Part shown: in pieces, positions 18,391 through 27,438 of the stretch
Position numbering within the stretch: the stretch's first letter is position 1
Layout: every line of letters begins with the position of its first letter
Notes under the pieces: generated by a model
The model's database searches: none
What the model saw: only the letters and a program-made list of their open reading frames with translations
What the model was told of the DNA's origin: nothing
Translations under genes and position numbers: made by a program
NCBI RefSeq assembly: GCF_001042635.1
Contig: NZ_AP012331.1
Location: forward strand, 1,984,001 to 2,048,000
Direction of reading: 5' to 3'
Source of the DNA: Bifidobacterium scardovii JCM 12489 = DSM 13734
GTDB lineage: Bacteria; Actinomycetota; Actinomycetes; Actinomycetales; Bifidobacteriaceae
DNA: 64,000 nucleotides

Positions 18391-20784
18391 ATGAGTGAAG
18401 CCGCATATACGCCCGAGGGGCAGATGATCGAGGGGCGCTACCGTATCATCCGCAAGATCGCCGAGGGCGGCATGGCCTCGGTGTATGAGGCCCTGGATGA
18501 GCGTCTGGACCGTACCGTGGCCATTAAGGTCATGCACACGCAGCTCGCGCAGGGCCCCCACCGAGACCAGTTCGTCGAGCGTTTCCGCCGCGAGGCCAAG
18601 TCGGCCGCCGCGATCGCCAACCCGCATATCGTGCAGGTGTACGACACCGGCGAGGTGAACGGACTGGACTTCCTGGTCATGGAGTTCGTGCATGGCGTGA
18701 ATCTGCGCCGCGAGATGAACGAGCAGGGCACGTTCAGCGTGCGCGAGACGCTGCGCATCGTCGCCGAGACCCTGGACGGGCTGGCGTCCGCGCACCGCGC
18801 CGGCGTGGTGCACCGCGACATCAAGCCCGAGAACATCCTGCTCAACGACCGCGGCCACGTGCAGATCACCGACTTCGGCCTGGCGAAGGCCGCATCCCAG
18901 GCCACGCTGTCGTCCACCGGCATGCTACTCGGCACCGCCGCGTATCTCGCCCCGGAAATGATCGAGGACAACCAGGCCACCCCGCAGGGTGACCTGTATT
19001 CGGTCGGCATCATGGCGTGGGAGATGCTCGCCGGCGAGGTGCCGTTCGTCTCCGACAACCCGGTGACGCTGGTGTTCAAGCACGTGCACGAGGACGTGCC
19101 CTCCGTCGCCATCCCCTGCCCCGGCATCGACCCGCAGGTCGCCGCCTTCATCGCGCATCTGACCGCGCGCGCCGTGGAGAACCGGCCGGTCGATGCGTCG
19201 GCGGCCGTCGCCGAGCTGCGCGAGCTGAGCGCCAGGCTCGACATCCCCGCATGGACGTATCGCAAGGCTCCGGCGGCCGACAACGGCCACGACACCGCCG
19301 CCGTGCCGGTGAACGGCGTGGCCGGCACGCTCGCCGGCACCGAGCCGGCCGATCTGGCGCTTGGATTCGACGACGATCCGGCCGACAGCGCCATCATGAC
19401 GGCAGCCGCGCTGCCGCCGGCCCCGCCCGCTCCCCCGGCTCCCCCGGCACCGCCAGTGTCTCCGGCGCGGACCGATACGGCGGAGCACGCTTCCGACGCC
19501 GAGACCACGGCCATCAACGCGGGCCAGCCATCCGAGGCATCGTCCACCGCCACCGCCGTGCTCGGCACCGCGGACGGCGGCCATATGCCCGTTTCCCCGT
19601 CCGCGACCCAGGTGCTGCCGAGCGGCGATTCGGCGCATCCGACAACCGCGATCGCCGGCACGCGTGACGTTCCGACCCAGACCTTCGCCACGGTGGACCC
19701 GCAGACGGAACAGGGCGGAGAGCCCGATCAGCCGGGCGAACCAGCCGCCATGCAGCCTCAGGATGCCGGGCACCCCAAGCGCCGGTCCCGCAAGGCGCTC
19801 ATCATCGTGGTGGTGCTGCTGTTCGTCATCGCCTCCGTCGGCGGGGGCATCTCGTGGTGGCATTTCCTCGGCCCGGGCAGCTACTGGAGCGTGCCCCAGC
19901 CCGACGACGTGAGCTGCACCGAGGGGAAGACGTGCAGCATCGCCGGCGCGAACTGGAGCAAGTACCGCAGCACGCTCAACGTGTCGGGCATCCCGTTCAC
20001 GGAACAGCAGCGGTACGACGACACCATCGCGGAGGGCGACATCATCTCCGCGACGCCCGGCAACGTCGGCGACCGCATCAGCAAGCGGAGCAACGACGCG
20101 ATGACCGTGGTCGTGTCGAAGGGCGTGAGGACCGCGACCATGCCGTCCGACATCCTCGACCCGAGCTCCGCCAACGGCAAGGACGTGCTTGGCGCGCTGA
20201 AGACGGCCGGATTCGACAACGTCGCGCACGACGAATCGCAGGACGTCTATTCGGAGACCCTGCCGGCCGGCGCGGCGATCAGCATCGACGGCGCCGATCC
20301 GGGCGCCACGGTGAAGCACAACACCCAGATCACCGTGGTGCTGTCCAAGGGGCCGATGCCGGTCGAGATGCCCGATATCGTGGGCAAGACGAAGGACGAG
20401 ATGCAGTCGGCGTTCGACGAGCTCAAGCTCACCGCGAACGTCACCGAGCAGTACGACGACAAGATCGCCGCCGGGCAGGTGATCTCCGCGTCGAAGAACG
20501 CCGGCGACCAGCTGCATTGGGGCGATGCGGTCGACGTGGTGGTCTCCAAGGGCCCCGAAACGATCACACTGGAGAACTATGTCGGCCAGAAGGCCAGCAC
20601 GGCGAAGGCGGCGCTGGAGAAGCTCGGGTTCACGGTCACCGTCAAGTCCCAGATCACCCTCGACTCGTCGAAGGACAAGCTCGTCGCCTCGCAGGACCCG
20701 ACGGGCGGCACCGTGGTGCGCCTGCGCGACGAGAACGGCAAGGCCAACGCCGTCACCCTCACCATGTATTCGTCGCTGCTGTAG
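18391..20784 (+). CDS. PASTA-domain serine/threonine protein kinase (PknB-like)
   Basis: A membrane-anchored signalling kinase of about 797 residues. The kinase domain spans about residues 15-275: glycine loop KIAEGGMASVYEA, catalytic lysine in VAIKVM, catalytic loop VVHRDIKPENILL and DFGLAKA. A Pro/Ala-rich linker follows, then one membrane helix near residues 469-489 (ALIIVVVLLFVIASVGGGIS). The extracellular part has four PASTA repeats, each ending in VVVSKG- or VVLSKGP-like strands, which in this family sense peptidoglycan fragments. I prefer ATG 18391 (MSEAAYTPEGQMIEGRYRII); GTG 18370 is in frame too. It probably controls cell-wall growth and division. Confidence 0.93.
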   Translation: MSEAAYTPEGQMIEGRYRIIRKIAEGGMASVYEALDERLDRTVAIKVMHTQLAQGPHRDQFVERFRREAKSAAAIANPHIVQVYDTGEVNGLDFLVMEFVHGVNLRREMNEQGTFSVRETLRIVAETLDGLASAHRAGVVHRDIKPENILLNDRGHVQITDFGLAKAASQATLSSTGMLLGTAAYLAPEMIEDNQATPQGDLYSVGIMAWEMLAGEVPFVSDNPVTLVFKHVHEDVPSVAIPCPGIDPQVAAFIAHLTARAVENRPVDASAAVAELRELSARLDIPAWTYRKAPAADNGHDTAAVPVNGVAGTLAGTEPADLALGFDDDPADSAIMTAAALPPAPPAPPAPPAPPVSPARTDTAEHASDAETTAINAGQPSEASSTATAVLGTADGGHMPVSPSATQVLPSGDSAHPTTAIAGTRDVPTQTFATVDPQTEQGGEPDQPGEPAAMQPQDAGHPKRRSRKALIIVVVLLFVIASVGGGISWWHFLGPGSYWSVPQPDDVSCTEGKTCSIAGANWSKYRSTLNVSGIPFTEQQRYDDTIAEGDIISATPGNVGDRISKRSNDAMTVVVSKGVRTATMPSDILDPSSANGKDVLGALKTAGFDNVAHDESQDVYSETLPAGAAISIDGADPGATVKHNTQITVVLSKGPMPVEMPDIVGKTKDEMQSAFDELKLTANVTEQYDDKIAAGQVISASKNAGDQLHWGDAVDVVVSKGPETITLENYVGQKASTAKAALEKLGFTVTVKSQITLDSSKDKLVASQDPTGGTVVRLRDENGKANAVTLTMYSSLL

Positions 20785-21198
20785 CGGAATGCGGCGTTCC
20801 TTCGAGTTGTCGGTGCGCCGTCGGTGAGATACCGCCCATTTCAGGACGACACGCCGAGCGTATAACGTTTTATCAGGCTGAGTCCATCGAGCCGCGCACC
20901 GACAACTCGAGGGAACGCCGCAATCGAGACCGGGAAACCTGGCGAATACCGTCTCAGCCACCCTCAGTCTCGCTTCGCGAGCCAGCTCCCGCCAGCGGGA
21001 GCGTGTCAGCCAACGCAATAGGGACTGTTTATTGGGCCTGGTACGTTAGGCCACGCACCGACAACTCGCATTCTGACGCATTCGCTCCGCTGAAGGCCCG
21101 ATTCGGTTCTTCGCCGGAGCGCACGCATGCAGCGGGTCGGTGTGGAACGCCCATCGCGTTCCACACCGACCCATATCAGTTCCGTATCCGTCGTGTCG
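20785..21198. repeat. Gene-free stretch with GCACCGACAACTCG repeats and a GGCTCCCGC hairpin remnant
   Basis: This 414-base gap between the convergent kinase and acyltransferase genes has no credible gene. Arms at 20791-20818 and 20894-20921 are 28-nt inverted copies with one mismatch, giving a long stem over a 75-nt loop. A degenerate direct copy of the right half (TTTAT..GGC..CGCACCGACAACTCG) recurs at about 21027-21070. Between these, 20960-21004 carries a half element of the family seen at 27190-27366 (CCCTCAGTCTCGCTTCGCGAG, then CAGCTCCCGCCAGCGGGAGC). Confidence 0.7.
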
Positions 21199-21924
21199 TC
21201 AGCTCCGTGTCCCGTTCTCTGCCGCCGATTCGCCCTGCTCGGCCGCCGCGGCCTGCGCCTTGAGGCGCTCCTTGACCTTTTGCGCGTATTCGTCGACGTA
21301 TTCCTGGCCGCTCATGGCCTGGATCGCGCGCGTCACCCGGTCGGTGAGCTCGCGTAGCTCGTCGTGCGTCGGCGCATCGTTGCGCTCCACCGGGATCGGC
21401 GTGCCGTAGATCACCTGGGTGCGCCCCTTGGCCGGAATCACCGTACCGGGCTTCTGCAGCTCGCGGGAGCCGATGATCGCGGTCGGGATGATCGGGCAGC
21501 CGGTTTCGAACGCCAGCCGCGCCGCGCCGGTGTGCCCCTTGTACAGGCGCCCGTCCGGGCTGCGCGTGCCCTCGATGTGGATACCGAACAGGTGCCCGTC
21601 CTCGATGATCTCGCGTGCGTGCGCGAGCGCGCCGAGCGACTTGGAACCGCCCGAACGGTCGACGGGGAACACGCCGACCGAGGTGAACCACCATTTCTTG
21701 AACTTGCCCTTGATCCCCTTGCCCTCGAAGTATTCGGCCTTGCCCATGAAATGCACCATGCGCGGGCAGGTGATGGGGATCAGCGCGTCGTCGATGACCG
21801 CCAGATGGTTCGCGGCGATGATGCCGCCGCCCGTGCGGGGGACGTTGTTGAGCCCCTTGGCGGTCGGTCCGAGACGATGGCGGGCGATCGGCCCGAGTCC
21901 TTTGACGAAAAACCAGTAGAGCAC
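21199..21924 (-). CDS. 1-acyl-sn-glycerol-3-phosphate acyltransferase-type protein (PlsC family)
   Basis: A 241-residue acyltransferase acting in phospholipid synthesis. The HX4D motif is in AANHLAVIDDALIP, motif III is FGIHIEGTRSPDGRLYKG and motif IV follows in CPIIPTAIIG. I start at GTG 21924 (LYWFFVKGLGPIARHRLGPT), which has AAGGGG seven bases upstream; the much longer open frame reaching 22626 is an accident across the divergent neighbour. The C-terminal 40 residues are Lys/Ala/Glu-rich. It is divergent from the DUF3040-like gene, only 39 bases apart. Confidence 0.88.
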   Translation of the reverse strand: MLYWFFVKGLGPIARHRLGPTAKGLNNVPRTGGGIIAANHLAVIDDALIPITCPRMVHFMGKAEYFEGKGIKGKFKKWWFTSVGVFPVDRSGGSKSLGALAHAREIIEDGHLFGIHIEGTRSPDGRLYKGHTGAARLAFETGCPIIPTAIIGSRELQKPGTVIPAKGRTQVIYGTPIPVERNDAPTHDELRELTDRVTRAIQAMSGQEYVDEYAQKVKERLKAQAAAAEQGESAAENGTRS

Positions 21925-21963
21925 TGCGCGCCCCTTCCGAAAACAGTCGCTAGAGTAGTGGGT

Positions 21964-22599
21964 ATGACTGACCTCAACAATAGCAATGCGGACGGCGAGC
22001 AGCCAAACACCACGCCGTCGAATGACCAGACGGACGGCGCGAAGGGTGCTGCCGGCTCCCCCGAGCACGCCGCAGGCGCCCCGGACGCCGGCATGAGCGG
22101 CGATCTCGACGCGGATTGGGCCGCGTTCGCTCAGGCGCATGCCGACGACCTCAAGGACGTGGAGCATTCCCGCAACGCGAAGCGGTTCGAAAAGCACGCG
22201 CAGCGCAAGGAGAAGGAGGTGCTGCTGTCGGTCAGCGATCTGGACAACGGCACGTTCACCGACGACATCATGCCGCTGAACCAGCGCAGACGAGGCCCGC
22301 GCGACAACACGAACTCCAGTTGGCTGGACACGGACGACGTGATGGACCGCTTCGGCGACGACTTCACGCCGCCGAACCCCAAGATCGGGCCGGCGAGCAA
22401 GACCAAGCTCGTGTTCTGGGCCCTGCTGATCGTCGGCGTGCTCGGCGTCATCGCCAGCGTGTTCTTCCCCGCCCTGGCGGCGATCCTCGGCACGATCTTC
22501 GGCGCCTGCGCGCTGATCGGCGCCGGCGGGCTCATCCTGCGGCACAAGGGCCACAGCGAGACCCGCGACGACTACTTCGACGACGGCGCGCGGGTGTAG
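21964..22599 (+). CDS. Small membrane protein, DUF3040-like
   Basis: A 211-residue protein. The first 80 residues are polar and Ala/Asp-rich, the middle has an Arg-rich patch (LNQRRRGPRDN), and two adjacent membrane helices lie near the C-terminus (LVFWALLIVGVLGVIASVFF and ILGTIFGACALIGAGGLI). I assign it only loosely to DUF3040-type proteins by its layout. There is no clear ribosome site before the ATG at 21964, and TAGAGT seven bases upstream could be a -10 for a leaderless transcript. The function is unknown. Confidence 0.65.
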   Translation: MTDLNNSNADGEQPNTTPSNDQTDGAKGAAGSPEHAAGAPDAGMSGDLDADWAAFAQAHADDLKDVEHSRNAKRFEKHAQRKEKEVLLSVSDLDNGTFTDDIMPLNQRRRGPRDNTNSSWLDTDDVMDRFGDDFTPPNPKIGPASKTKLVFWALLIVGVLGVIASVFFPALAAILGTIFGACALIGAGGLILRHKGHSETRDDYFDDGARV

Positions 22600-22644
22600 C
22601 CCGGCGCCACGGCGCTCACACGGCATTCACGGCGCGCGCGGCGC

Positions 22645-23958
22645 TCACGACGCGAAGTCGATCGATTCCTGCAGTTCGGCGATCATGGCCTTGGCGGCGG
22701 CGAGCGCCGTGCGCTTGCCGAAGACGACGTCCTGCTGGTAGCGCACGATCGTCTTATCGAGTTCCGAGGCCCCGTTGGGCGTGATCTGCGGTGCGTCGCC
22801 CAGCGTCGGGCCGATCTTGTCCACGAAGTCGAGCGAGGTTCGGTCGGTGCCGGTCGCGTCCTTGGCGAGCATCGCGCGGATATCGTCGTTCGCGGGGATG
22901 CCGCGCTCGGTGCCGAGCATCACGCCGGCCGACTTGTCGTTGATCAGGTAGTCGACCAGCATCGCCGCCTCGGCCGGATGCTGCGATCCGGAGGAGACCG
23001 CCCAGTACATGCCGGGCTTGAGGTACATCGTCCTGGCGCCCGGCGTGACCTGCGGCAGCTGTACCACGGTCATGTTGCCCGTGCCGGCCGCCTGCGCGTA
23101 CGGGGTGATCATCGTGGCCTGCGTGATCATCATCGCCTGCTTGCCCTTGCCGAAATCGGTGTCGTTGAGCGTGGCCGCCGTGTTCTCGCTCCAGCGTTCC
23201 GCGCTGCCTTCGATGCCGTTGGCCGCCCAGTCGGCCGGCAGCTGCAGGAACGAGGCCAGCGTCTGAGGCGAGATCGTGATCGCGTTGCCGTCGAACAGGG
23301 ATTCGCCGTGCTGGCGCGCCCACAGCTGCAGGCCGTAGCCGTTGTTCGGGGCGATGGCGCCGATGATGTCCCCGCCGGAGCGCTCGCTCACCTGCTTGGC
23401 GAAGGCCTCGAACTCATCCCAGGTCCAATGGTCGGTGTCGGGCAGGGCGAGCCCCAGCGCGTCGAGCACGTCGTTGTTGACGATGACGCCGAATTGCGCG
23501 CTGGTGGCCGGGGCGGCGACCTGTTTGCCCTCCACCTTGCCCATCGCGGCGAGGGACGGGTCGAGGCCGGACAGGTCAAGATAGCCCTTCGCCTTGCCGA
23601 GGTCGAGCAGCGAGCCCATGGAACCGTAGAAGGCGAGGTAGAGCTCGTCCATCTGCATCACGTCCGGGGCGTTGCCGCCCGCGGACTGCACGGCGAGCTT
23701 GTCCCAGTATCCGGTCCAGTCGGAGTATTCGGTGTCGACGTGGATGTTCGGGTGCCGCTTCTCGAAGCCCTTGACCGCCTCCTCGGTGGCCTTGACGCGG
23801 GCGTCGCCGCCCCACCAGTCCAGGCGGATCGTCACGTCGCCGTCCGAAGGCGCGACGGGGATGTCGGACGCGCCGACCGACGTGCCGCATCCCGCGGTCA
23901 CGCACAGGGCCACGGCCGCCATGACGGCCGCGAAGTACTTTTCCCACAAACGCTTCAT
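22645..23958 (-). CDS. Sugar ABC transporter substrate-binding lipoprotein
   Basis: An extracellular family-1 solute-binding protein, 437 residues. It begins with a signal peptide and lipobox (FAAVMAAVALCVTAGC), so it is lipid-anchored outside the membrane. Then come TIRLDWWGGDARVKATEEA, FEKRHPNIHVDTEYSDW and NAPDVMQMDELYLAFYG, typical of carbohydrate binders. The ATG overlaps the permease stop by one base (TGATG). It is last in a three-gene operon; having the binding protein last is less common. The bound sugar is unknown; proximity to GH115-like and GPH genes suggests plant oligosaccharides, which is weak evidence. Confidence 0.92.
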   Translation of the reverse strand: MKRLWEKYFAAVMAAVALCVTAGCGTSVGASDIPVAPSDGDVTIRLDWWGGDARVKATEEAVKGFEKRHPNIHVDTEYSDWTGYWDKLAVQSAGGNAPDVMQMDELYLAFYGSMGSLLDLGKAKGYLDLSGLDPSLAAMGKVEGKQVAAPATSAQFGVIVNNDVLDALGLALPDTDHWTWDEFEAFAKQVSERSGGDIIGAIAPNNGYGLQLWARQHGESLFDGNAITISPQTLASFLQLPADWAANGIEGSAERWSENTAATLNDTDFGKGKQAMMITQATMITPYAQAAGTGNMTVVQLPQVTPGARTMYLKPGMYWAVSSGSQHPAEAAMLVDYLINDKSAGVMLGTERGIPANDDIRAMLAKDATGTDRTSLDFVDKIGPTLGDAPQITPNGASELDKTIVRYQQDVVFGKRTALAAAKAMIAELQESIDFAS

Positions 23959-24875
23959 CACTTGCCTCCAGTCGTAGCGATTCCTTGGACCAAATATTTC
24001 TGGCCGAAGGTGAAGACCAGGAACAGCGGGATCAGGCTGACGACGCTCATGGCGAACATCGGGCCGTAGTTGGACTGGGACTGCGCGTCGATGAAGGTGC
24101 GCAGGGCGATGGGCACGGTGGCCATGTCGGGCTTGGTCAGGTAGAGCAGCTGGCTGAAGAAGTCGTTCCACGTCCAGATGAAGGTGAACACCGCGCAGGT
24201 GCCGATGGCGGGCTTCATCAGGGGCAGCAGCACCTGGAAGAAGATGCGGATGTGTCCGGCGCCGTCGAGTTTGGCGGCCTCGTCCAGGTCGCGTGGGAGC
24301 TCGCGCAGGAACTGGTAGAACAGGAAGGTGAAGAAGCCGTCGGTCGCGAGGAACTTCGGCAGGATCAGCGGCACGAAGGTGTTGATCAGGTGCAGCGAGT
24401 TCCACATGATGTACTGCGGGATCACGATCACGTGGATCGGCACCATGAGCATGAGCAGCATGAAGCCGAACAGCACCCCGCGGAACCGGAAGTTGAGCCG
24501 GGCGAAGGCGTAGGCCGCCATCGCGCAGGTGAGGATGTTGCCGACGATCGCGAACACGACGATGATCAGCGAGTTGAGGATGTACCGCCCGAAGGGATAG
24601 CTCAGCGCGTGCCATCCGGCCGCGTAGTTCTCCCACACCGGGTTGGTGACCACGAGACCCATGTTCGTGAAGATCTCGCTCTGCGGGCGCAGCGAGCTGG
24701 CGATCATCCACAGGATCGGATACAGCATGACGATCGCCACGGCCAGCACCGCGATCTGCTTGGCGGCGGCCGCGACCACGCGCAGCGCGGCGCGGGTGCG
24801 GTTGCCGTTCATGCCGCTGCCGGAGCCGGGCGCCGCAGTGGAAGGCGCCCCGTTGTTCATCGTTTCAGTCGTCAT
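23958..24875 (-). CDS. Carbohydrate ABC transporter permease (MalG-type)
   Basis: A 305-residue inner-membrane permease with a polar N-terminal tail of about 30 residues and six membrane segments. The EAA loop is EAAKLDGAGHIRIFFQVLLP near residue 200, the site that docks the ATPase. It has the MalG-style ending (FGQKYLVQGIATTGGK). The start overlaps the upstream permease by 11 bases. No ATPase gene lies in the operon, as is usual for actinobacterial sugar importers that share one MsiK-like ATPase encoded elsewhere. Confidence 0.93.
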   Translation of the reverse strand: MTTETMNNGAPSTAAPGSGSGMNGNRTRAALRVVAAAAKQIAVLAVAIVMLYPILWMIASSLRPQSEIFTNMGLVVTNPVWENYAAGWHALSYPFGRYILNSLIIVVFAIVGNILTCAMAAYAFARLNFRFRGVLFGFMLLMLMVPIHVIVIPQYIMWNSLHLINTFVPLILPKFLATDGFFTFLFYQFLRELPRDLDEAAKLDGAGHIRIFFQVLLPLMKPAIGTCAVFTFIWTWNDFFSQLLYLTKPDMATVPIALRTFIDAQSQSNYGPMFAMSVVSLIPLFLVFTFGQKYLVQGIATTGGK

Positions 24876-25797
24876 AGTGCACCCAGAACCTTGAAAGAGC
24901 GAAATTGATCCCCGTCAGCACGGCCACGATAAGCACCATGATCCAGGCCAGAGCGGAGGCGTATCCCATGCGCAGCGAGGCGAAGCCCTGCTGGTAGAGA
25001 TACAGCGTGTAGAACAGCGTGGAGTCGCTCGGGCCGCCGGTGCCGCCGGAGACCACGTAGGCCTGCGTGAAGGTCTGGAAGCTGTTGATCACGCTCATCA
25101 CCAGATTGAAGAAGATGATCGGCGACAGCTGCGGCAGGGTGATCGCCGTGAACCGCCTCCATGTGCCGGCTCCGTCCACGCTGGCGGCCTCGTAGAGTTC
25201 GCGCGGGATCTGGCGCAGGCCGGCCAGGAAGATCACCATCGGCGAGCCGAACTGCCAGACGTGCAGGGCGATCAGCGTCCAATTGGCCGTGTCCGGGTTC
25301 GCGATCCACGACATCGCCGTGTGCGCGCCGAACAGGTTGAGCAGCGCGTTGAACAGGCCGCCGGAGCCGAACACCATCTTCCACAGCACCGCCACGGCCA
25401 CCGACCCGCCGAGCATGGACGGCAGATAGAACGCGGAACGGTAGAACGCAAGCCCCCGCATGCCCCGGTCGAGCGCCACCGCCAACGCCAGCGCGGCGAT
25501 CAGCTGCAGCGGCACGGAAATCACCACGTAGGTGAGCGTGACCTTGAGCGAGCTCACGAATCTCGGGTCGGCGAGCATGTGCCGGTAGTTCATCAGACCG
25601 ACGAACCTGGGCGCTTTGATCATGTTGTACTTGGTGAATGAAATCGCCAGCGAATACAGCATGGGGACCAGGCTCAGGCAGACGGCGCCGATGAGCCACG
25701 GCGCCAGGAAGCCGAGCGCGACCTTGGTGTCGGTCGGCTTGTCTTTCGGTTTGTGCCGGTTGCCGACCAGCGCCCCGAATTCCGAAAACGAACTCAC
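24865..25797 (-). CDS. Carbohydrate ABC transporter permease (MalF-type)
   Basis: The first gene of the sugar ABC operon, 310 residues. I place the start at GTG 25797 (SSFSEFGALVGNRHKPKDKP) because GGGAGG is six bases upstream; an ATG ten codons further up lies before that site. Six membrane segments are visible, with the EAA loop EAASVDGAGTWRRFTAITLP near residue 210. Upstream, three GTTGCC direct repeats at 25869-25893 resemble those at 31355-31390, which hints at shared control with the GH115/LacI-SBP locus. Confidence 0.93.
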   Translation of the reverse strand: MSSFSEFGALVGNRHKPKDKPTDTKVALGFLAPWLIGAVCLSLVPMLYSLAISFTKYNMIKAPRFVGLMNYRHMLADPRFVSSLKVTLTYVVISVPLQLIAALALAVALDRGMRGLAFYRSAFYLPSMLGGSVAVAVLWKMVFGSGGLFNALLNLFGAHTAMSWIANPDTANWTLIALHVWQFGSPMVIFLAGLRQIPRELYEAASVDGAGTWRRFTAITLPQLSPIIFFNLVMSVINSFQTFTQAYVVSGGTGGPSDSTLFYTLYLYQQGFASLRMGYASALAWIMVLIVAVLTGINFALSRFWVHYDD

Positions 25798-25868
25798 GAT
25801 GTTCCTCCCATAGCATCCGGCCTCCATCGGCCGGTTATGGGTATCAGGATATCGGCTTGTTTCTTGGT

Positions 25869-25893
25869 GTTGCCGCAGGTTGCCAAAGTTGCC
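25869..25893. promoter_or_regulatory. Three GTTGCC direct repeats upstream of the sugar ABC operon
   Basis: GTTGCC occurs at 25869, 25879 and 25888, spaced 10 and 9 bases, so the copies lie on one face of the helix. They are 70-95 bases upstream of the permease start. The same motif and spacing occur at 31355-31390. A regulator binding site is inferred; no protein is known for it. Confidence 0.5.
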
Positions 25894-25991
25894 GGGACAT
25901 ATACCGAAGACCCCGCGGCAACCGCTCCCGGCCTCGCTTCGCGAGTCGTCCCCGTCGGAGGGATTATGCCGGATTCGGCGCGGCCAGGCAT

Positions 25992-26018
25992 AAAAAAGCT
26001 CCCCTCATAGAGGGGAGC
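25992..26018 (-). terminator. trpD rho-independent terminator made from a GGCTCCCCTC repeat
   Basis: On the minus strand a 9-bp stem (arms 25998-26006 and 26010-26018, loop of three) is followed by six T. It lies 21 bases after the trpD stop. The stem is the core of the dispersed GGCTCCCCTC family, a clear case where that repeat serves as a canonical terminator. Confidence 0.9.
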
Positions 26019-26038
26019 CGGTGTCGTTGGAGCTTGGG

Positions 26039-27085
26039 TCACGCCTTGGACTTGGCGGTTTCGATCCACTTGTTGAACAGGGCTTCGGCCTTGCCGGAAT
26101 CGACGGTTTCCTCAGCCAGCTTGTAGGCCTCGGCGAAGCGCTCCGCCAGCGTGCCGCCGCCGACCAGGTTACCGTCGGCCACGATGGCGGAGGCGGCGTT
26201 GAGCAGCGCGGTGGTGCGGGACGGGATGTCCTTGCCGGCCAGGAAGTCCCTGAACGCGGCGGCGTTGATGTCCGGCACGCCGCCCTTGAGCTGCTCGACG
26301 GTGATCTTGGCAAGGCCAAGGTCCACGGTCGGGTCGAAGTCGGTTTCGCTGACCTTGCCGTCACGGATCTCCCAGACGGAGACCGGGCCGGTCGGGGCCA
26401 GCTCGTCCAGACCCTCGTGCGAGGTGTAGACCAGTCCGGACTGGCCGCGGCTCGCGTACACGGCGGCCATGATCGGGCTCATCTTGCGGTTGGCGCAGCC
26501 GATGGCCACATGCGCCGGGTTGGCCGGGTTGGTCAGCGGTCCCAGGATGTTGAAAACGCACGGGATGCCGAGCGCGGCGCGGATCGGGCCGACGAAGCGC
26601 ATGGCCGGGTGGAAGGTGCGGGCGAAGGCGAAGGTGATGCCCACCTCGTCGCCGACCTCGCCGACGGCCTCTGGCTTGAGGTCCAGCGGCAGGCCGAGGT
26701 CCTCGAGCACGTCGGCGGCGCCGCACTTGGAGGATGCGGCACGGTTGCCGTGCTTGACGATCTTCACGCCGGCCGCGGCAGCGGCGACCGACCCCATGGT
26801 GGACAGGTTCACCGTGGCGAAACCATCGCCGCCGGTGCCGACGATATCGGTGGTTTCACCGGAGACGTTCAGCGGCACCGCGTGCGAGACCATGGCCTTG
26901 GCCGCGCCGGACACCTCGTCGGCGGTCAGCCCCAGTTGCTCCTGCATGGCGAGCGCCGCGCCGACGGCGGCCGGATTCGCGTTGCCCTTCATCAGGTCAT
27001 CGACGAACCACTCGGACTCCCCCGCGCTCAGGTGGTCTCCCCCGACCAGCTTGGTGAGAATCGACTTCCATGTGATCTCGGCCAT
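26039..27085 (-). CDS. trpD: Anthranilate phosphoribosyltransferase
   Basis: It transfers phosphoribose from PRPP to anthranilate in tryptophan synthesis. The 348-residue protein has the PRPP-binding motif DIVGTGGDGFATVNLST, the segment KHGNRAASSKCGAADVLEDL, and LGPLTNPANP. It stands alone, away from other trp genes. The ATG follows AAGGAGG. A T-tailed hairpin closes it, and the upstream gap is filled with repeats. The identification is firm. Confidence 0.96.
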   Translation of the reverse strand: MAEITWKSILTKLVGGDHLSAGESEWFVDDLMKGNANPAAVGAALAMQEQLGLTADEVSGAAKAMVSHAVPLNVSGETTDIVGTGGDGFATVNLSTMGSVAAAAAGVKIVKHGNRAASSKCGAADVLEDLGLPLDLKPEAVGEVGDEVGITFAFARTFHPAMRFVGPIRAALGIPCVFNILGPLTNPANPAHVAIGCANRKMSPIMAAVYASRGQSGLVYTSHEGLDELAPTGPVSVWEIRDGKVSETDFDPTVDLGLAKITVEQLKGGVPDINAAAFRDFLAGKDIPSRTTALLNAASAIVADGNLVGGGTLAERFAEAYKLAEETVDSGKAEALFNKWIETAKSKA

Positions 27086-27189
27086 GATGCCCTCCTTGGC
27101 GCATATACGCCGTGTGATGTATATCCGCCGCTTATTGTAATGGCTCGGCGTTACAGTCCCCCGAAACTTCCATATTGCAAAATCTGAGC

Positions 27190-27366
27190 TGGCTCCCCTC
27201 AGTCGCCTCCGGCGACAGCTCCCCGCAGGGAGGGGAGCCCGTGCGCGAAGCGCACATATGCAGGCTCCCGCTGGCGGGAGCTGTCAGCGAAGCTGACTGA
27301 GGGTGGTTGCTCATGGTGACCACCCTCAGTCTCACTTCGTTCGACAGCTCCCGCCAGCGGGAGCCA
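27190..27366. repeat. Composite intergenic repeat upstream of trpD
   Basis: The 353-base gap 27086-27438 holds no gene but a compound repeat. First comes a GGCTCCCCTC unit with the module CAGTCGCCTCCGGCGACAGC and GGGAGGGGAGCC. Then comes a second version whose outer arms are GGCTCCCGCTGGCGGGAGC and its exact reverse complement (ending at 27365), enclosing AGCGAAGCTGACTGAGGG and a central GGTGGTTGCTCATGGTGACCACC-like palindrome. It lies after the stop of the transporter gene's neighbour region and before trpD on the same strand, so the trpD promoter must sit at its left edge. Confidence 0.75.
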
Positions 27367-27438
27367 GCGCGATACCGCCGGCCGGCCGTCTGCAACCGGC
27401 CGGTTCGACGATATCGGTCGTAGGTCAGGCCCGTCGCA

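Noticed and set aside
21199..22626. A 475-codon frame fusing the acyltransferase with upstream sequence
   Set aside because: The first 230 codons are antisense to the DUF3040-like gene; the acyltransferase has its own GTG and ribosome site at 21924.
27190..27366. Clustered repeats as a CRISPR array
   Set aside because: The repeats are inverted hairpin modules of unequal length, not regularly spaced direct repeats, and no cas gene is near.
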